The position numbers were made by a program, and so were the translations under genes. From assembly GCA_050176585.1 (NCBI GenBank), contig JBFXHX010000024.1, positions 1-64,000 on the forward strand: a stretch of 64,000 nt of DNA, in the 5' to 3' direction. Of the stretch, positions 17,500-26,347 are shown piece after piece. Source of the stretch: CAYYWP01 sp050176585. Its GTDB lineage: Bacteria > Desulfobacterota > Binatia > HRBIN30 > CADEER01. Position 1 is the first letter of the stretch. Each line of letters opens with the position of its first letter. Under the pieces are notes generated by a model. It worked only from the letters and a program-made list of their open reading frames with translations. It was not told the DNA's origin and did not search any database.

Positions 17500-18351
17500 A
17501 TGCGCCTGCGGCAGGTCGTCGGCGTGGCGCTGGTGAGCGCCGCAGCAGTGGTCGTCACCGATCTTCTGCTGCACAGCTCACTCTTGCGCGCACTGCGGCC
17601 GCGCATCCTCAGCCCCGCCGATGGCGCCATCATCACCGGTCCGGTGACGGTGACCTGGGAGGGCCCCGAGCCGATGCAGGCGACGCTCACGGGCTCCGGA
17701 CAGCGGATCGATCTCGGGCTGCGGCAAAGTCCGTTCGAGATCGACAGCGCGCGTTTCCCCCGCCCTGGGCAGTACGGCATCGAGTTATCGGCCACGCAGC
17801 TCGGGGGCTTCGTGCGCGTCGACCGGCGATTCATGGTACGGCGGCCGATCCCGCGCGACGCATCCCCCACGGCCGAGACCGCTCAAGCGGGCGAAGCGCC
17901 GCAACGCGCTCCCGCTGCGCCACCCGACATGAGCCGCATACTGGTGGAACGCGATCAGTTGCGGGTCGAGCTCGCTGCGCTGCAGAGCGAGGTAAATGCG
18001 CTGCGCAGCGAGCGGGCCGCCGCCGCGGACGCGCTCGACGCGCAGCAAGCCGACAGCGACGCGCGCTTGGATGCCTCGGAGCGCCAGCGCGACGCGCTGG
18101 CCCGCGATCACGCATTGGCGCTCCAGGAGAATCACTCGCTGCGGTTGCGCTTGGCGTCGGTGCCGCCGTGTATCGTGTGGGGCTATCTGTCCGCCCCTCG
18201 CACTCCGACCGCTCCGGCCAGCCGTCTCGTGGTCGTCAGCAACCGGCGCGGCGAGATCTTCCGCTCCGAGCTCCAATGCGTGGCCGCCCGCCGCGGCGAT
18301 CCCACTGGCCTGTCACCGTGCGCCTGCGTGGGCGCGGTTCCGACGGGTTGA
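17500..18351 (+). CDS. Secreted/membrane protein with Ig-like domain and coiled coil
   Basis: This 283-residue protein starts with a signal anchor (about 7-27). A beta-sandwich-like domain follows (about 34-118, ILSPADGAIITGPVTVTWEG), resembling Ig or fibronectin-like modules of exported proteins. A Pro/Ala linker (about 120-150) leads to a heptad-rich coiled coil (about 150-220, LVERDQLRVELAALQSEVNA). The C-terminal domain holds four Cys (PPCIVWGY, LQCVAA, SPCACVG). It sits alone between a zinc-ribbon-like gene and the convergent L,D-transpeptidase. The architecture suggests an envelope structural protein; the function is unknown. Confidence 0.7.
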   Translation: MRLRQVVGVALVSAAAVVVTDLLLHSSLLRALRPRILSPADGAIITGPVTVTWEGPEPMQATLTGSGQRIDLGLRQSPFEIDSARFPRPGQYGIELSATQLGGFVRVDRRFMVRRPIPRDASPTAETAQAGEAPQRAPAAPPDMSRILVERDQLRVELAALQSEVNALRSERAAAADALDAQQADSDARLDASERQRDALARDHALALQENHSLRLRLASVPPCIVWGYLSAPRTPTAPASRLVVVSNRRGEIFRSELQCVAARRGDPTGLSPCACVGAVPTG

Positions 18352-18361
18352 CCTGCCGCAC

Positions 18362-18381
18362 CACCCGCGCGACCGCGGGTG
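18362..18381 (+). terminator. Hairpin between convergent genes
   Basis: CACCCGCG (18362-18369) and CGCGGGTG (18374-18381) form a perfect 8-bp stem with loop CGAC, 10 bases after the stop of the coiled-coil protein. It lacks a T-tract. It could serve both this gene and the facing L,D-transpeptidase. Confidence 0.45.
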
Positions 18382-18415
18382 CGCGGTGCTGAGCTAGAGC
18401 AGCTCTGCGCGAAGC

Positions 18416-19444
18416 TTAGAGCAGCTCGCGGCGATCGGGCACCGGCGGGCCGCCGCCAGCGGGCGGCAGCTGAGCATCGCCCACCGTAATATCCGTCGGT
18501 ATGCCGTTTTGCGTATCGACTGCGGTGCGCAGCTTTGCCGGATCGACCCAATTCTGCCACCCCAGCTCGGCGACGAGGCGCTGCGCTTCAGCGTAGAGGT
18601 CGGGCAGAAATCGATAGATATCGGGGGACACTTCGGCGTAGATGCGCCCGTCCCGGGCACCGATCTTCACCGGTTGATAGAGGAACTCCCCCGGGGCGCC
18701 GATCGGGACGATGGGGAAAAGCGCTTCGATGTCCTCGGGGTACAGTCGGACGCAGCCGTGTGACACCTGCATACCGACGCCCCAGGGGATATCGGTACCG
18801 TGAATGCGATAGCCAGGCATCGTGAGCTCTAGGCGATATTTGCCCAGCGGATTGTCTGGGGCGCCCCCTTCGATCATGCGGCGGTGATCGCCGCGCTCCC
18901 GGATGTGTTCCTCGCGAATGGACTCCGGGATGATCCAGGTCGGGTTTTTGGTCTTGCCGAGGATCTTGAACTTCCCCTGCGGGGTGCGCCACTCGTCTCG
19001 CCCCAATCCCACCGGGTACGTCGTCACGAGTTGCGGCAAAGCCTGGGTGCGGCGCGGATGAAAATAGTAGAGCCGCATTTCCGGGATGTTGACCACCACT
19101 CCTTGATGCGGGCCCTGCGGAATGATCCAGGCCGTCGGCAAGGTTACGGAACTCGCTTTGATCCCGGGTATCCAGGGATCGACCCCGGGGTTGGCCTGCT
19201 CGATCTCGTTGTAGCCGAGCCCGTAAAAGCGCGCCAAATCGAGGAACGTGTCGCCCTTGGCGGGCGTGTAGTAGCGAACGCTGCCGATGATGGTGTCGGC
19301 GCTCGCCGGATCACTGCTCGCCAGCATGGCGTACGGCTCGGTCCGCAGGGCCTTGCTGGCGAAGTCCTCTTCGGTCCAGCGTCCCGCCCACGCAGGCTCG
19401 GTCACCAGCAACACCAGCCCCGCCAACCACCCCATCCTTCGCAT
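18416..19444 (-). CDS. L,D-transpeptidase (ErfK/YbiS family) with LysM-like domain
   Basis: From the ATG at 19444 this 342-residue protein has a signal peptide ending PAWA-GR. A LysM-like segment follows (about 60-110, YTPAKGDTFLDLARFYGLGYNEIEQANPG in two parts). The YkuD catalytic domain (about 115-250) has its active site in HGTDIPWG and SHGCVRLYPEDI, with the nucleophilic Cys in SHGCVR. It acts in the periplasm, forming 3-3 peptidoglycan cross-links or attaching envelope proteins. The domain order matches E. coli ErfK/YbiS. The longer frame upstream to 19516 adds no signal-like sequence, so the 19444 start is preferred. Confidence 0.93.
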   Translation of the reverse strand: MRRMGWLAGLVLLVTEPAWAGRWTEEDFASKALRTEPYAMLASSDPASADTIIGSVRYYTPAKGDTFLDLARFYGLGYNEIEQANPGVDPWIPGIKASSVTLPTAWIIPQGPHQGVVVNIPEMRLYYFHPRRTQALPQLVTTYPVGLGRDEWRTPQGKFKILGKTKNPTWIIPESIREEHIRERGDHRRMIEGGAPDNPLGKYRLELTMPGYRIHGTDIPWGVGMQVSHGCVRLYPEDIEALFPIVPIGAPGEFLYQPVKIGARDGRIYAEVSPDIYRFLPDLYAEAQRLVAELGWQNWVDPAKLRTAVDTQNGIPTDITVGDAQLPPAGGGPPVPDRRELL

Positions 19445-19521
19445 GCGCCTCGTTCCTGCCTCTCCGGCGGCAACCGCCGCGCCAGGGATGAAAGCACAGT
19501 GATTCTGTTGGTCCAATACCC

Positions 19522-20280
19522 TTATGGCCCCGCGATCAACTGCAGAATCTCATCGTGCACGAGGCCGTTCGAGGCGATGGCGCTGCTTCCGTACGCGGTC
19601 GGACGGCCGGTGAAATCGGTAAAGCGCCCGCCGGCCTCCTCTATGATGATCTTCAAAGCGGCGAGATCCCACGGCTTGAGGTCCACGTCGATCATCGCCT
19701 CGGCCTGTCCGCGCGCGATGAACGTGTACCCGAAGTAGTCGCCGTACGCGCGCTGCCGACCCGACGCGTCGACGAGTCGTTCGTAAATGGGCCAGCATCC
19801 CGTGCTGCGCAATACGCCGGCGCCGCCGAACACCAGCATGGAGCGCTGGAGCGAGTCGACCGATGAAACACGCAGAGCGCCATGCTGGTCGAACGCCCCC
19901 TGCCCCTTTTGTGCGTACAACAGGTCGCCCGTCGCCGGCGCGTACACGACCCCGGTGGTGATCTCGCCTGCCTCTTCCAGCGCGATCAAGCTGGCAAAGT
20001 ACGGGATGCGGCGGATGAAGCTTTTCGTGCCGTCGATCGGATCGATGATCCACTTCGGCCCCGTGCCATCGTGCTCGCCGAACTCCTCTCCCAGGACGGC
20101 ACAGTCCGGAAAAGCCGACCGCAGCACGGCGACAGCCGCTTGCTCGGCCTCGCGGTCGGCAATCGTCACCGGTGAGCGGTCGCCTTTGCGCTCCACCGTG
20201 AGGTCAGTGCGGAAGTACCGCATCGCGACCGCGCCCGCGGCCCGGGCGGCGGCGATGGCGGTCCGGAGGCGCTGATCCAT
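19522..20280 (-). CDS. Inositol-monophosphatase-family phosphatase (histidinol-phosphatase-like)
   Basis: This 252-residue Mg-dependent phosphatase has the family motifs LGEEFGEH (metal-binding Glu), WIIDPIDGTKSFIRRIPYF (motif A, metal Asp pair) and DLKPWDLAALKIIIEEAGG (motif B). The DGTKSFIRRIPYF variant is common in the HisN-type histidinol-phosphatase branch, so histidinol phosphate may be the substrate, although inositol phosphate is possible. AAGGAGAG precedes the ATG at 20280. It is followed at 26 bp upstream by the methyltransferase-like gene on the same strand. Confidence 0.9.
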   Translation of the reverse strand: MDQRLRTAIAAARAAGAVAMRYFRTDLTVERKGDRSPVTIADREAEQAAVAVLRSAFPDCAVLGEEFGEHDGTGPKWIIDPIDGTKSFIRRIPYFASLIALEEAGEITTGVVYAPATGDLLYAQKGQGAFDQHGALRVSSVDSLQRSMLVFGGAGVLRSTGCWPIYERLVDASGRQRAYGDYFGYTFIARGQAEAMIDVDLKPWDLAALKIIIEEAGGRFTDFTGRPTAYGSSAIASNGLVHDEILQLIAGP

Positions 20281-20306
20281 TCGGCTCTCCTTGCGCCGCG
20301 CGACGC

Positions 20307-20708
20307 TCAACGCCAGCGCGGGAACAGGAACGGCACGGCACGCCGGTAACGCGCGTACGCGGCGCCGAAGCGCTTCGCCTGCACCGCATCGTCGCGCCGC
20401 GCCCGCATTAGCAGCGCAGTGCTGGCGAGCCCGCTCCCAACCGCTACCGACGGGCTCCACCACGCAATCGCCGCAGCCGCGGCGAGGCACAGGCCGCCCA
20501 GTGTTTGCGGGTGCCGTGCGCGCCGGAATGGCCCCGCCAGCACCAGGCGCGGATGCTCGGGATGCGGCGGCGCGGCGGTCAGGCCGATCCAGCGCCGCCA
20601 ACCGAGCACCAGCGCCGCCCAGGCGAGCCACCAAACGCCCGCGACGACGAGGGCGGGCACCAACACCGACCTCACCATGCCGGCAGCGTAGCGGGCGGAC
20701 AGCCGCAT
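20307..20708 (-). CDS. Small membrane methyltransferase-like protein (PEMT/ICMT type)
   Basis: This 133-residue protein has two or three membrane helices (about 12-35 and 75-100). The conserved part is PFRRARHPQTLGGLCLA, followed by a C-terminal AKRFGAAYARYRRAVPFLFPRW. This RHP...E/Y-x-x-Y-x-x-x-V-P-x-F pattern is that of isoprenylcysteine/phospholipid methyltransferases. It is short for that family, so it may be a minimal member. The start at 20708 is uncertain; a Met at about residue 11 is an alternative. Confidence 0.65.
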   Translation of the reverse strand: MRLSARYAAGMVRSVLVPALVVAGVWWLAWAALVLGWRRWIGLTAAPPHPEHPRLVLAGPFRRARHPQTLGGLCLAAAAAIAWWSPSVAVGSGLASTALLMRARRDDAVQAKRFGAAYARYRRAVPFLFPRWR

Positions 20709-20919
20709 GCTCAAGATGCGGGGCGGAGCGTGGAAACACGGCCGCGTACTCGGGCCAAGGTGGTGATGGATTCGGAGCGCCGAATGGTAGAACGCGCGGC
20801 AACAACGGTCGTACAAGGCGCGAGGGCTATGACAGTGCCATCCACACGGCGCCGGGTCGCCGTGGAGGTCACGGGCAGCCGTGATCTGGTCCAGTGGATG
20901 TCCCGCCGCAGTGCGGACG

Positions 20920-21759
20920 TCACCGGCTGCTGCGCACCGCTTCCGCGATGCGCACGGCGTCGCGCGTCGCCGCCACATCATGCGTCCGGATCACCGCGGC
21001 GCCGTGGAGTACCGCGGCGGTCGCAGCCGCGAGAGAGCCCGCCAGGCGGTCGGCGGGGTCCACGCGCCCGGTAAGCTCGCCGATGAAGCGCTTGCGCGAG
21101 GCACCGACGAGCAGCGGGCGACCGAGGTCGAGCAACTCGTCCAGCTTTGCCAGCACCCCGAGGTTGAACCGCGTGGGGCGCGTCGCCGACGCGGCAAAAA
21201 AGCCGATGCCGGGATCGATGGCGATTGCGCTGCGGTCGATCCCCGCCGCGGCGGCTCGGGCAAGACTGTCTCGCAACGAGCGGCGCACGAGCTGCAACGG
21301 CGGTCCATCCGGGCCGCCGTCGGGCCCCGCCACGAGAATGACACCCGCGCTCGCCGCCGCCGCTTTCGCCATGCCGGGATCGCCCCGCAACCCGCTCACA
21401 TCATTGACAATGCGCGCGCCGGCCGCGAGACCCGCGAGCGCCACCGCGGCGCGCGCGGTGTCGGCGGAGACCGGCACGCCGACGGCGCCCGTGACCACCT
21501 CGACCGCCCAGGTGAGCGCTTTCAGCTCTTCGCCGAGCGGCACGTCGGCCCGCCGGTACGGAGCGGTCGAGCGCGCGCCGAGATCGATCAGATCGGCACC
21601 GTCCTGCACTGCGCGCTGCGCCGCATCGCGCAGCGCCGCGGCGTCGGCGTGCACCGAGCCCGGATAGAACGAGTCGGGGCTGACGTTGATGGCCGCCATG
21701 AGGCGGACCGGTTGCTCGCCCCCTATCCTCACGCCCGCCAGTGTTGCCTCGGGCTGCAT
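20920..21759 (-). CDS. folP: Dihydropteroate synthase
   Basis: This 279-residue TIM-barrel enzyme condenses p-aminobenzoate with the pterin pyrophosphate in folate synthesis. The diagnostic motifs are MAAINVSPDSFYPGS (pterin and phosphate loop), DGADLIDLGARSTAP, RIVNDVSGLRGDPGMA, AIDPGIGFF and LVGASRKRFIGE. The second motif normally reads DIGGESTRP; here it is DLGARSTAP, a small divergence. The start at 21759 follows the stop of the histidine-kinase-like gene by 10 bases, so the two are co-transcribed. Confidence 0.93.
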   Translation of the reverse strand: MQPEATLAGVRIGGEQPVRLMAAINVSPDSFYPGSVHADAAALRDAAQRAVQDGADLIDLGARSTAPYRRADVPLGEELKALTWAVEVVTGAVGVPVSADTARAAVALAGLAAGARIVNDVSGLRGDPGMAKAAAASAGVILVAGPDGGPDGPPLQLVRRSLRDSLARAAAAGIDRSAIAIDPGIGFFAASATRPTRFNLGVLAKLDELLDLGRPLLVGASRKRFIGELTGRVDPADRLAGSLAAATAAVLHGAAVIRTHDVAATRDAVRIAEAVRSSR

Positions 21760-21769
21760 GAATGACGGC

Positions 21770-22480
21770 TCAGCGTGGCAGCGCGAGGGCGAGGGTGGCG
21801 CGGCCGGGACGCTGCTCGACCGACAGCGTGCCGCCGTGCAGACCCGCGACCCCGCGGGCGAGTTCCACGGCGAAGGTGCCATCGTCGAACCGGGAGATGA
21901 TGTCCAACTCGGGCTCGACGCGCAGCGGAATCGTCAGCGTCAGTACGGCACAGCCGTCCTCGTCCGTGAGCCGCGCTTGCACCGAGCCGTTGCCGCTGCG
22001 CACCGCTTCGCGCAACACGCCGCGCAACGCGCAAGCGAGTTGCGCCCGATCGCCGCGGATGCGCGCGCCGTCAACCGCATCGGTGCGAACGCACCCCGAG
22101 CGCCGCTCGATCACCTCGATCTCGGTCACCAGCTCATCGAGCAGCGCCGCGCCGTCCCATTCGGCGTCATCGGGAACCGCCCGGCCGTTGCGCAGGTCCG
22201 CGAGCAACGTGACCTCCTCGACGACCTGCAAGGCGCGGCGTGCATTCATCTGCAACCGTTCGCACAGATCCGGCCGCTCCACCTCGCCGGCTTCGGGAAG
22301 CGTCTCGGCATAATACGCGATCACCCCGAGCGAGTTGCGCAAATCGTGCACGAGCTGACTCAACAGGCCGCCGTCATCCGCGCGCGGCGGCGCCTCCTCC
22401 ACCACTGCCCGCTGTCGCACCCTGTCCGCCATTCGCGGGCGGACGAGACGCAACCGACGTGCCATCAGCTGGGTCGCCAC
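21770..22480 (-). CDS. Degenerate histidine-kinase-like protein
   Basis: This 236-residue cytoplasmic protein has a recognisable HisKA-like segment (about 40-95) with the phospho-acceptor motif LVHDLRNSLGVIAYYAE. The ATP-binding half is eroded. Where an N box should read NLL.NA, it has LRGVLREAVRSG; the D-x-G-x-G box is missing, and the last Gly-rich box is FDDGTFAVELARGVAGLHGG. It probably cannot bind ATP normally and may act as a phosphotransfer or scaffold protein. It has no membrane segment or sensor domain. It lies 10 bp upstream of folP and downstream of a phosphatase gene. Confidence 0.7.
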   Translation of the reverse strand: MATQLMARRLRLVRPRMADRVRQRAVVEEAPPRADDGGLLSQLVHDLRNSLGVIAYYAETLPEAGEVERPDLCERLQMNARRALQVVEEVTLLADLRNGRAVPDDAEWDGAALLDELVTEIEVIERRSGCVRTDAVDGARIRGDRAQLACALRGVLREAVRSGNGSVQARLTDEDGCAVLTLTIPLRVEPELDIISRFDDGTFAVELARGVAGLHGGTLSVEQRPGRATLALALPR

Positions 22481-22541
22481 CGGTCACCTCTCCGTGCGCC
22501 CTGCCGCCGCGTGTCGGCGACAAAAAAGCATCGCTCGGACA

Positions 22542-23714
22542 TCATAGCGCCGCTCGGTATAACACGGACCACTCCCCGGGTGCAGACGGGCGAGCGCACA
22601 CGTCGTCGCAGGCGCAGGCCGTCGTGCCGACGAACTCCACCTCGAGCGCCAGCGGCGTTGCGCGAAGCACGGCGAATCCGTTCTTTGACGCCGCGAAGCG
22701 GGTGTTCTCCCGCGCTCGCACCGGTCCGCAGCGCGCGGCGCTGCCCGAGATGAGCACGGGCGGCTGGCCGGCGTGCGACGGCGCCAGCCACTGCAGGGTA
22801 TGGTCGTGTCCGGCGAGAAACAGGTGCACGGAGTGGCGCGCGAACACGTCCGCCAGCCGGCGGCGATAGCGTGCGTAGCCCCATTCGTAGACGTATTCGT
22901 CGCCGTATAGAAATGGGGGAAACACAAACAGGTGCAGTGGATAGTAGAGCGCTTTCAGGGCAGCGCCCGCGAACCACGCTCCGTCCTGCTCGCCGTTGGA
23001 GGCGAGCGGATGATGCGCGGCTACCAGGCGCCAGCGCGCTTTACCGTTCCCCAAGAGGTCCTCGAGCTGCTGCGCCGCGCGGGCGCGCTCCGACGCATCG
23101 GCTTCGATCATCGCCTCGCTGTCCAGTGCGACCAGCTGCACGAGCGGCGATTCGTACAGCACCTCGGGCGCGCCGCTCACAAACTGCCAGGTACCTCTCC
23201 AGGGCCGGTCCGGCTGCCAGCGGTCGAGATCGACCTGGTTGGCCAGACCGCCGAGGCGCTCGCACCCGTAATCGTGGTTGCCGGGGATCACCCAGAACGG
23301 GACGCGGCCGCGCAGAAAATCATAGGGCCCGAGAACCTCTTTGAGTTGCGCGCGCACCGCAGCCGGATCGACCCCGCTCACCCAGGGCGCGCAGCGCGTA
23401 TCCGCACCGATCAGCCCGTCCGGATAGAAGTTGTCACCCAGCACGAGCACCGCATCCGGTGCGGTGCCGGTCGCTTCCAGATAGCCGTGCAATGCCGCCG
23501 CCACCTCGCTATTGCGCCCGGCCGCGGACTCGCCGAAGTCCCCGACCGCGACCAGCGTGAACGCGCTCGGGGTGTGCGGCGGCGCGGGCGCCGGACGGCT
23601 CGCGCAGCGCGCGACGTTCGATCCCGGCCCGCCCACGGCGCCACATCCGACCGCCGCCGAAATCCACAGGGCCGATCCGGAAACAAGAAGCGATCGGCCG
23701 ATGCGCGGCGACAC
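22542..23714 (-). CDS. Metallophosphoesterase lipoprotein (purple-acid-phosphatase-like)
   Basis: This 390-residue protein has a lipobox-type signal (SAAVGC-G near residue 24), so it is probably envelope-anchored. The calcineurin-like core starts at VAVGDFGES, with the further metal ligands VLGDNFYPDG, WVIPGNHDYG, VAAHHPL and LFLAGHDHTLQW. These are the five blocks of dinuclear metallophosphatases. The layout resembles tartrate-resistant/purple acid phosphatases. It probably hydrolyses phosphomonoesters outside the cytoplasm. It is 22 bp downstream of mgtE on the same strand. Confidence 0.9.
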   Translation of the reverse strand: MSPRIGRSLLVSGSALWISAAVGCGAVGGPGSNVARCASRPAPAPPHTPSAFTLVAVGDFGESAAGRNSEVAAALHGYLEATGTAPDAVLVLGDNFYPDGLIGADTRCAPWVSGVDPAAVRAQLKEVLGPYDFLRGRVPFWVIPGNHDYGCERLGGLANQVDLDRWQPDRPWRGTWQFVSGAPEVLYESPLVQLVALDSEAMIEADASERARAAQQLEDLLGNGKARWRLVAAHHPLASNGEQDGAWFAGAALKALYYPLHLFVFPPFLYGDEYVYEWGYARYRRRLADVFARHSVHLFLAGHDHTLQWLAPSHAGQPPVLISGSAARCGPVRARENTRFAASKNGFAVLRATPLALEVEFVGTTACACDDVCARPSAPGEWSVLYRAAL

Positions 23715-23736
23715 GGGGCACGCGAGCGCGGGCGAG

Positions 23737-25122
23737 CTACAGCATGGTGCCGCGCAGCATCAGCGCGGCGATGCTGAAGTAGATCACCACACCGGTCACA
23801 TCGACGACCGTGGAGACGAATGGGGCGGAAGCCGCCGCCGGATCGAGGCGCAGCAAGCGCAACAGGAACGGCAACATCGATCCGGCAAACGCCCCGAACA
23901 GCACCACGCCGACGGTGCTCGCACCAACGGCGCAGCCGAGCAGCAGGAAATGCTCGCCGTAGAGATCGGCGTGATCCGGCCACAACACCACGCGCGCCAC
24001 CCCGATCAGGCCCAGCCAGACGCCGAGCGCCAGGCCGGTAAACAACTCGCGGCCCAGCACTCGCGACCAGTCCCGCAGCCCTACTTCGCCTACCGCCATG
24101 GCGCGAATGATCAATGAGGTGGCCTGCGAGCCCGCGTTCCCGCCGCTGGAGATGATCAGCGGCAGGAAGAGCGCCAGCACCACCGCGCGCTCGATCGCCC
24201 CGGCGAAATAGCCCATCGCCGATGCGGTGAGCATTTGTCCGACGAACAAAATGGACAGCCAGCCCGCGCGCTTGCGCAGCATGCGGCCCAAACCGCTGTC
24301 GAGGTATGCGGTGTCGAGCGCTGCCATACCGCCGAGCTTTTGGATGTCCTCGGTCGCTTCTTCCTCGGCGACATCGGCGACGTCGTCCGCGGTGACGATG
24401 CCGACCAGAATGCCACGCGAATCGATCACCGGTAGCGCGATGCAGTGGTAGTGCTGCATCCGCCGCACCGCATCCTCGCGATCGTCGGTGGCGGACAGGG
24501 CGACGAACTTGCGGTCCATCAGCGACTCGACGGACTGTTGCGGATCGGCCAGCAGCAACTGGCGGATGTGCAGATCGTCGATCAGGCGTCCGCCCTCATC
24601 GATCACGTAAACGACATTCACCGTCTCGGCATCGCGCCCGTACCTGCGGATGTGCTCCATCGCCCGCGCGACCGGCCACTCGGCCTTGACCCGCACATAA
24701 TCGGGCGTCATGAGGCGGCCGACGCTATCTTCCGGGTAGCCCAGGATCGCCTGCGTGATGCTCCGCTCGGCGGGCGTGAGCAGCGCGATCAGCCGCTGCG
24801 CAACTTCCGCCGGCAACTCCTCCAGAAGGCGGGTCCGATCGTCCGGCTCGAGCTCGTTGATCAACGCCGCCACGCGCTCGGTACCGAGGTTCGCGATCAA
24901 GTGCTGCTGCTGATCGGAGTCGAGGTAGCTGAACACTTCCGTCGCCGGATCGCGCGGCAGCAGCCGAAACAGCAGCGCCGCTTGGTCGGGAGCGAGGCTG
25001 TCGATGAGATCGGCGAGATCCGCCGGCTCGAAATGGAGCAGTGCGTCGCGCAGCTCATCGAAATGACGCTGCGCCAGCAGCTCCCCGATCTCGGGCCCGA
25101 CGAGGCTGTTGAGCGCGTTCAT
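23737..25122 (-). CDS. mgtE: MgtE-type magnesium transporter
   Basis: This 461-residue protein has the full MgtE layout. A superhelical N domain (about 1-135, many LLP/ELE repeats) comes first. Two CBS domains follow (about 140-260, RLMTPDYVRVKAEWPV and VESLMDRKFVALSATDDRE), then a five-helix membrane channel (about 285-461, SSGGNAGSQATSLIIRAMA). The family imports Mg, with the cytoplasmic domains sensing intracellular Mg and closing the pore. An inverted repeat overlaps its leader. It heads a minus-strand run with the phosphatase gene. Confidence 0.95.
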   Translation of the reverse strand: MNALNSLVGPEIGELLAQRHFDELRDALLHFEPADLADLIDSLAPDQAALLFRLLPRDPATEVFSYLDSDQQQHLIANLGTERVAALINELEPDDRTRLLEELPAEVAQRLIALLTPAERSITQAILGYPEDSVGRLMTPDYVRVKAEWPVARAMEHIRRYGRDAETVNVVYVIDEGGRLIDDLHIRQLLLADPQQSVESLMDRKFVALSATDDREDAVRRMQHYHCIALPVIDSRGILVGIVTADDVADVAEEEATEDIQKLGGMAALDTAYLDSGLGRMLRKRAGWLSILFVGQMLTASAMGYFAGAIERAVVLALFLPLIISSGGNAGSQATSLIIRAMAVGEVGLRDWSRVLGRELFTGLALGVWLGLIGVARVVLWPDHADLYGEHFLLLGCAVGASTVGVVLFGAFAGSMLPFLLRLLRLDPAAASAPFVSTVVDVTGVVIYFSIAALMLRGTML

Positions 25123-25153
25123 GGCCGGCTATTCGTGTTATGGCGCGCCGGCC
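25123..25153 (-). promoter_or_regulatory. Inverted repeat in the mgtE leader
   Basis: GGCCGGC (25123-25129) and GCCGGCC (25147-25153) flank a 17-nt A/T-richer spacer containing a -10-like CATAAC on the minus strand. It touches the mgtE start codon, so it could be an operator or a hairpin hiding the ribosome site. It is not a recognisable M-box riboswitch. Confidence 0.3.
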
Positions 25154-25389
25154 AGAATCGCTCTGAGTGAAGCTTCAGGAGCGCTGGTCGACGCGGCGGT
25201 AGATCAGACTACTCGGTCCGTCGTCCATTGCGATTTGCCAACTTAGCGCAGAATGCGGGACGGCGAAAGTGCGTATGTACGCGTTCGCCGGCCCCGCACC
25301 TCCCCGCCGCCGCTCTCCGGCCGCCCGGGGCCGGTTGGACCGAACCCGGCGGCCTCCCTTCGCCGGGCGGCCCATGCTACGAGGGCGCA

Positions 25390-26289
25390 ATGGCCCGACC
25401 GCTCACCCGGCTCGCCGATCTCGAGTCGGCCATCGACCAGGTGGCCGACAGCTACCGCGGCGAGGAAGCGATCAACAGCCTGGAAAGCGCCGCGCTCCCC
25501 AACAAGCGGGCCGTGATCGATGCCTTCAACCATCTAAAACCGGTCATCTACTTGGGGTTTTACAGCACCCGGGCACTCGCGCGCGAAAACCTGCGCCACA
25601 CGATCGCCGAGCACCTGTATCCAGCGTACGAGATTCTGGTCGATCAAATCTTCCGCGTGCTCAGCTACGAGAAGGCGATGGGTCGCGATCCGGCCGTCCG
25701 CGGTCCGGAGTGGAGTGAGGAGCTCGTGCTGCGCTTCTTTCGCGCCCTACCGGCCCTGCGCCGCACGCTGAACGGCGACGTCATGGCGGCGTACGACGGC
25801 GATCCCGCCGCCAAGAGCGTCGAGGAAGTCGTCTTCAGCTATCCGGCGATCGAGGCGATCACCGCCTACCGGGTCGCCCACCTGCTCTACCAGGATGGCG
25901 TGCCGATGATCCCGCGGATCATCTCCGAGTACGCGCATGGCAAGACCGGCATCGACATACACCCGGGTGCCCGCATCGGCGAGCGCTTCTTCATCGACCA
26001 CGGCACGGGGGTAGTGATCGGCGAAACCGCGGTCATCGGCAGCAACGTGAAAATTTATCAGGGCGTCACCCTCGGCGCGCTGAGCATCCCGCGCAGCGGT
26101 GAGGACGCCCTCCGCTCGGCGCGCCGCCATCCGACCATCGAGGACAACGTGACGATCTATTCGGGCGCCACCATCCTGGGTGGCGATACGGTGATCGGCG
26201 CCGGGTCGGTGATCGGCGGCAATGTGTGGCTGGTCCATTCGGTGCCGCCCGGCTCCAAGATCAGTCACGACGCGCTCGAGAAGCGCTGA
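25390..26289 (+). CDS. cysE: Serine O-acetyltransferase
   Basis: This 299-residue enzyme acetylates serine for cysteine synthesis. The N-terminal helical domain (about 1-175) is longer than in compact bacterial enzymes. It is followed by left-handed beta-helix hexapeptide repeats (about 190-285) with DIHPGARIGERFFIDHGTG and VVIGETAVIGSNVKIYQGVT. The His/Asp catalytic residues lie in that segment. The C-terminal tail ends HDALEKR, without the usual terminal Ile, so binding of the synthase partner is not assured. An ACGAGGG site precedes the ATG at 25390. The acyl-CoA dehydrogenase follows after 58 bp. Confidence 0.92.
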   Translation: MARPLTRLADLESAIDQVADSYRGEEAINSLESAALPNKRAVIDAFNHLKPVIYLGFYSTRALARENLRHTIAEHLYPAYEILVDQIFRVLSYEKAMGRDPAVRGPEWSEELVLRFFRALPALRRTLNGDVMAAYDGDPAAKSVEEVVFSYPAIEAITAYRVAHLLYQDGVPMIPRIISEYAHGKTGIDIHPGARIGERFFIDHGTGVVIGETAVIGSNVKIYQGVTLGALSIPRSGEDALRSARRHPTIEDNVTIYSGATILGGDTVIGAGSVIGGNVWLVHSVPPGSKISHDALEKR

Positions 26290-26347
26290 GCTGCGCGCTT
26301 CGTTCCATTCGTTGCGCCGCCCCCGGGTGCGGGTTATGCGAGGGGCA

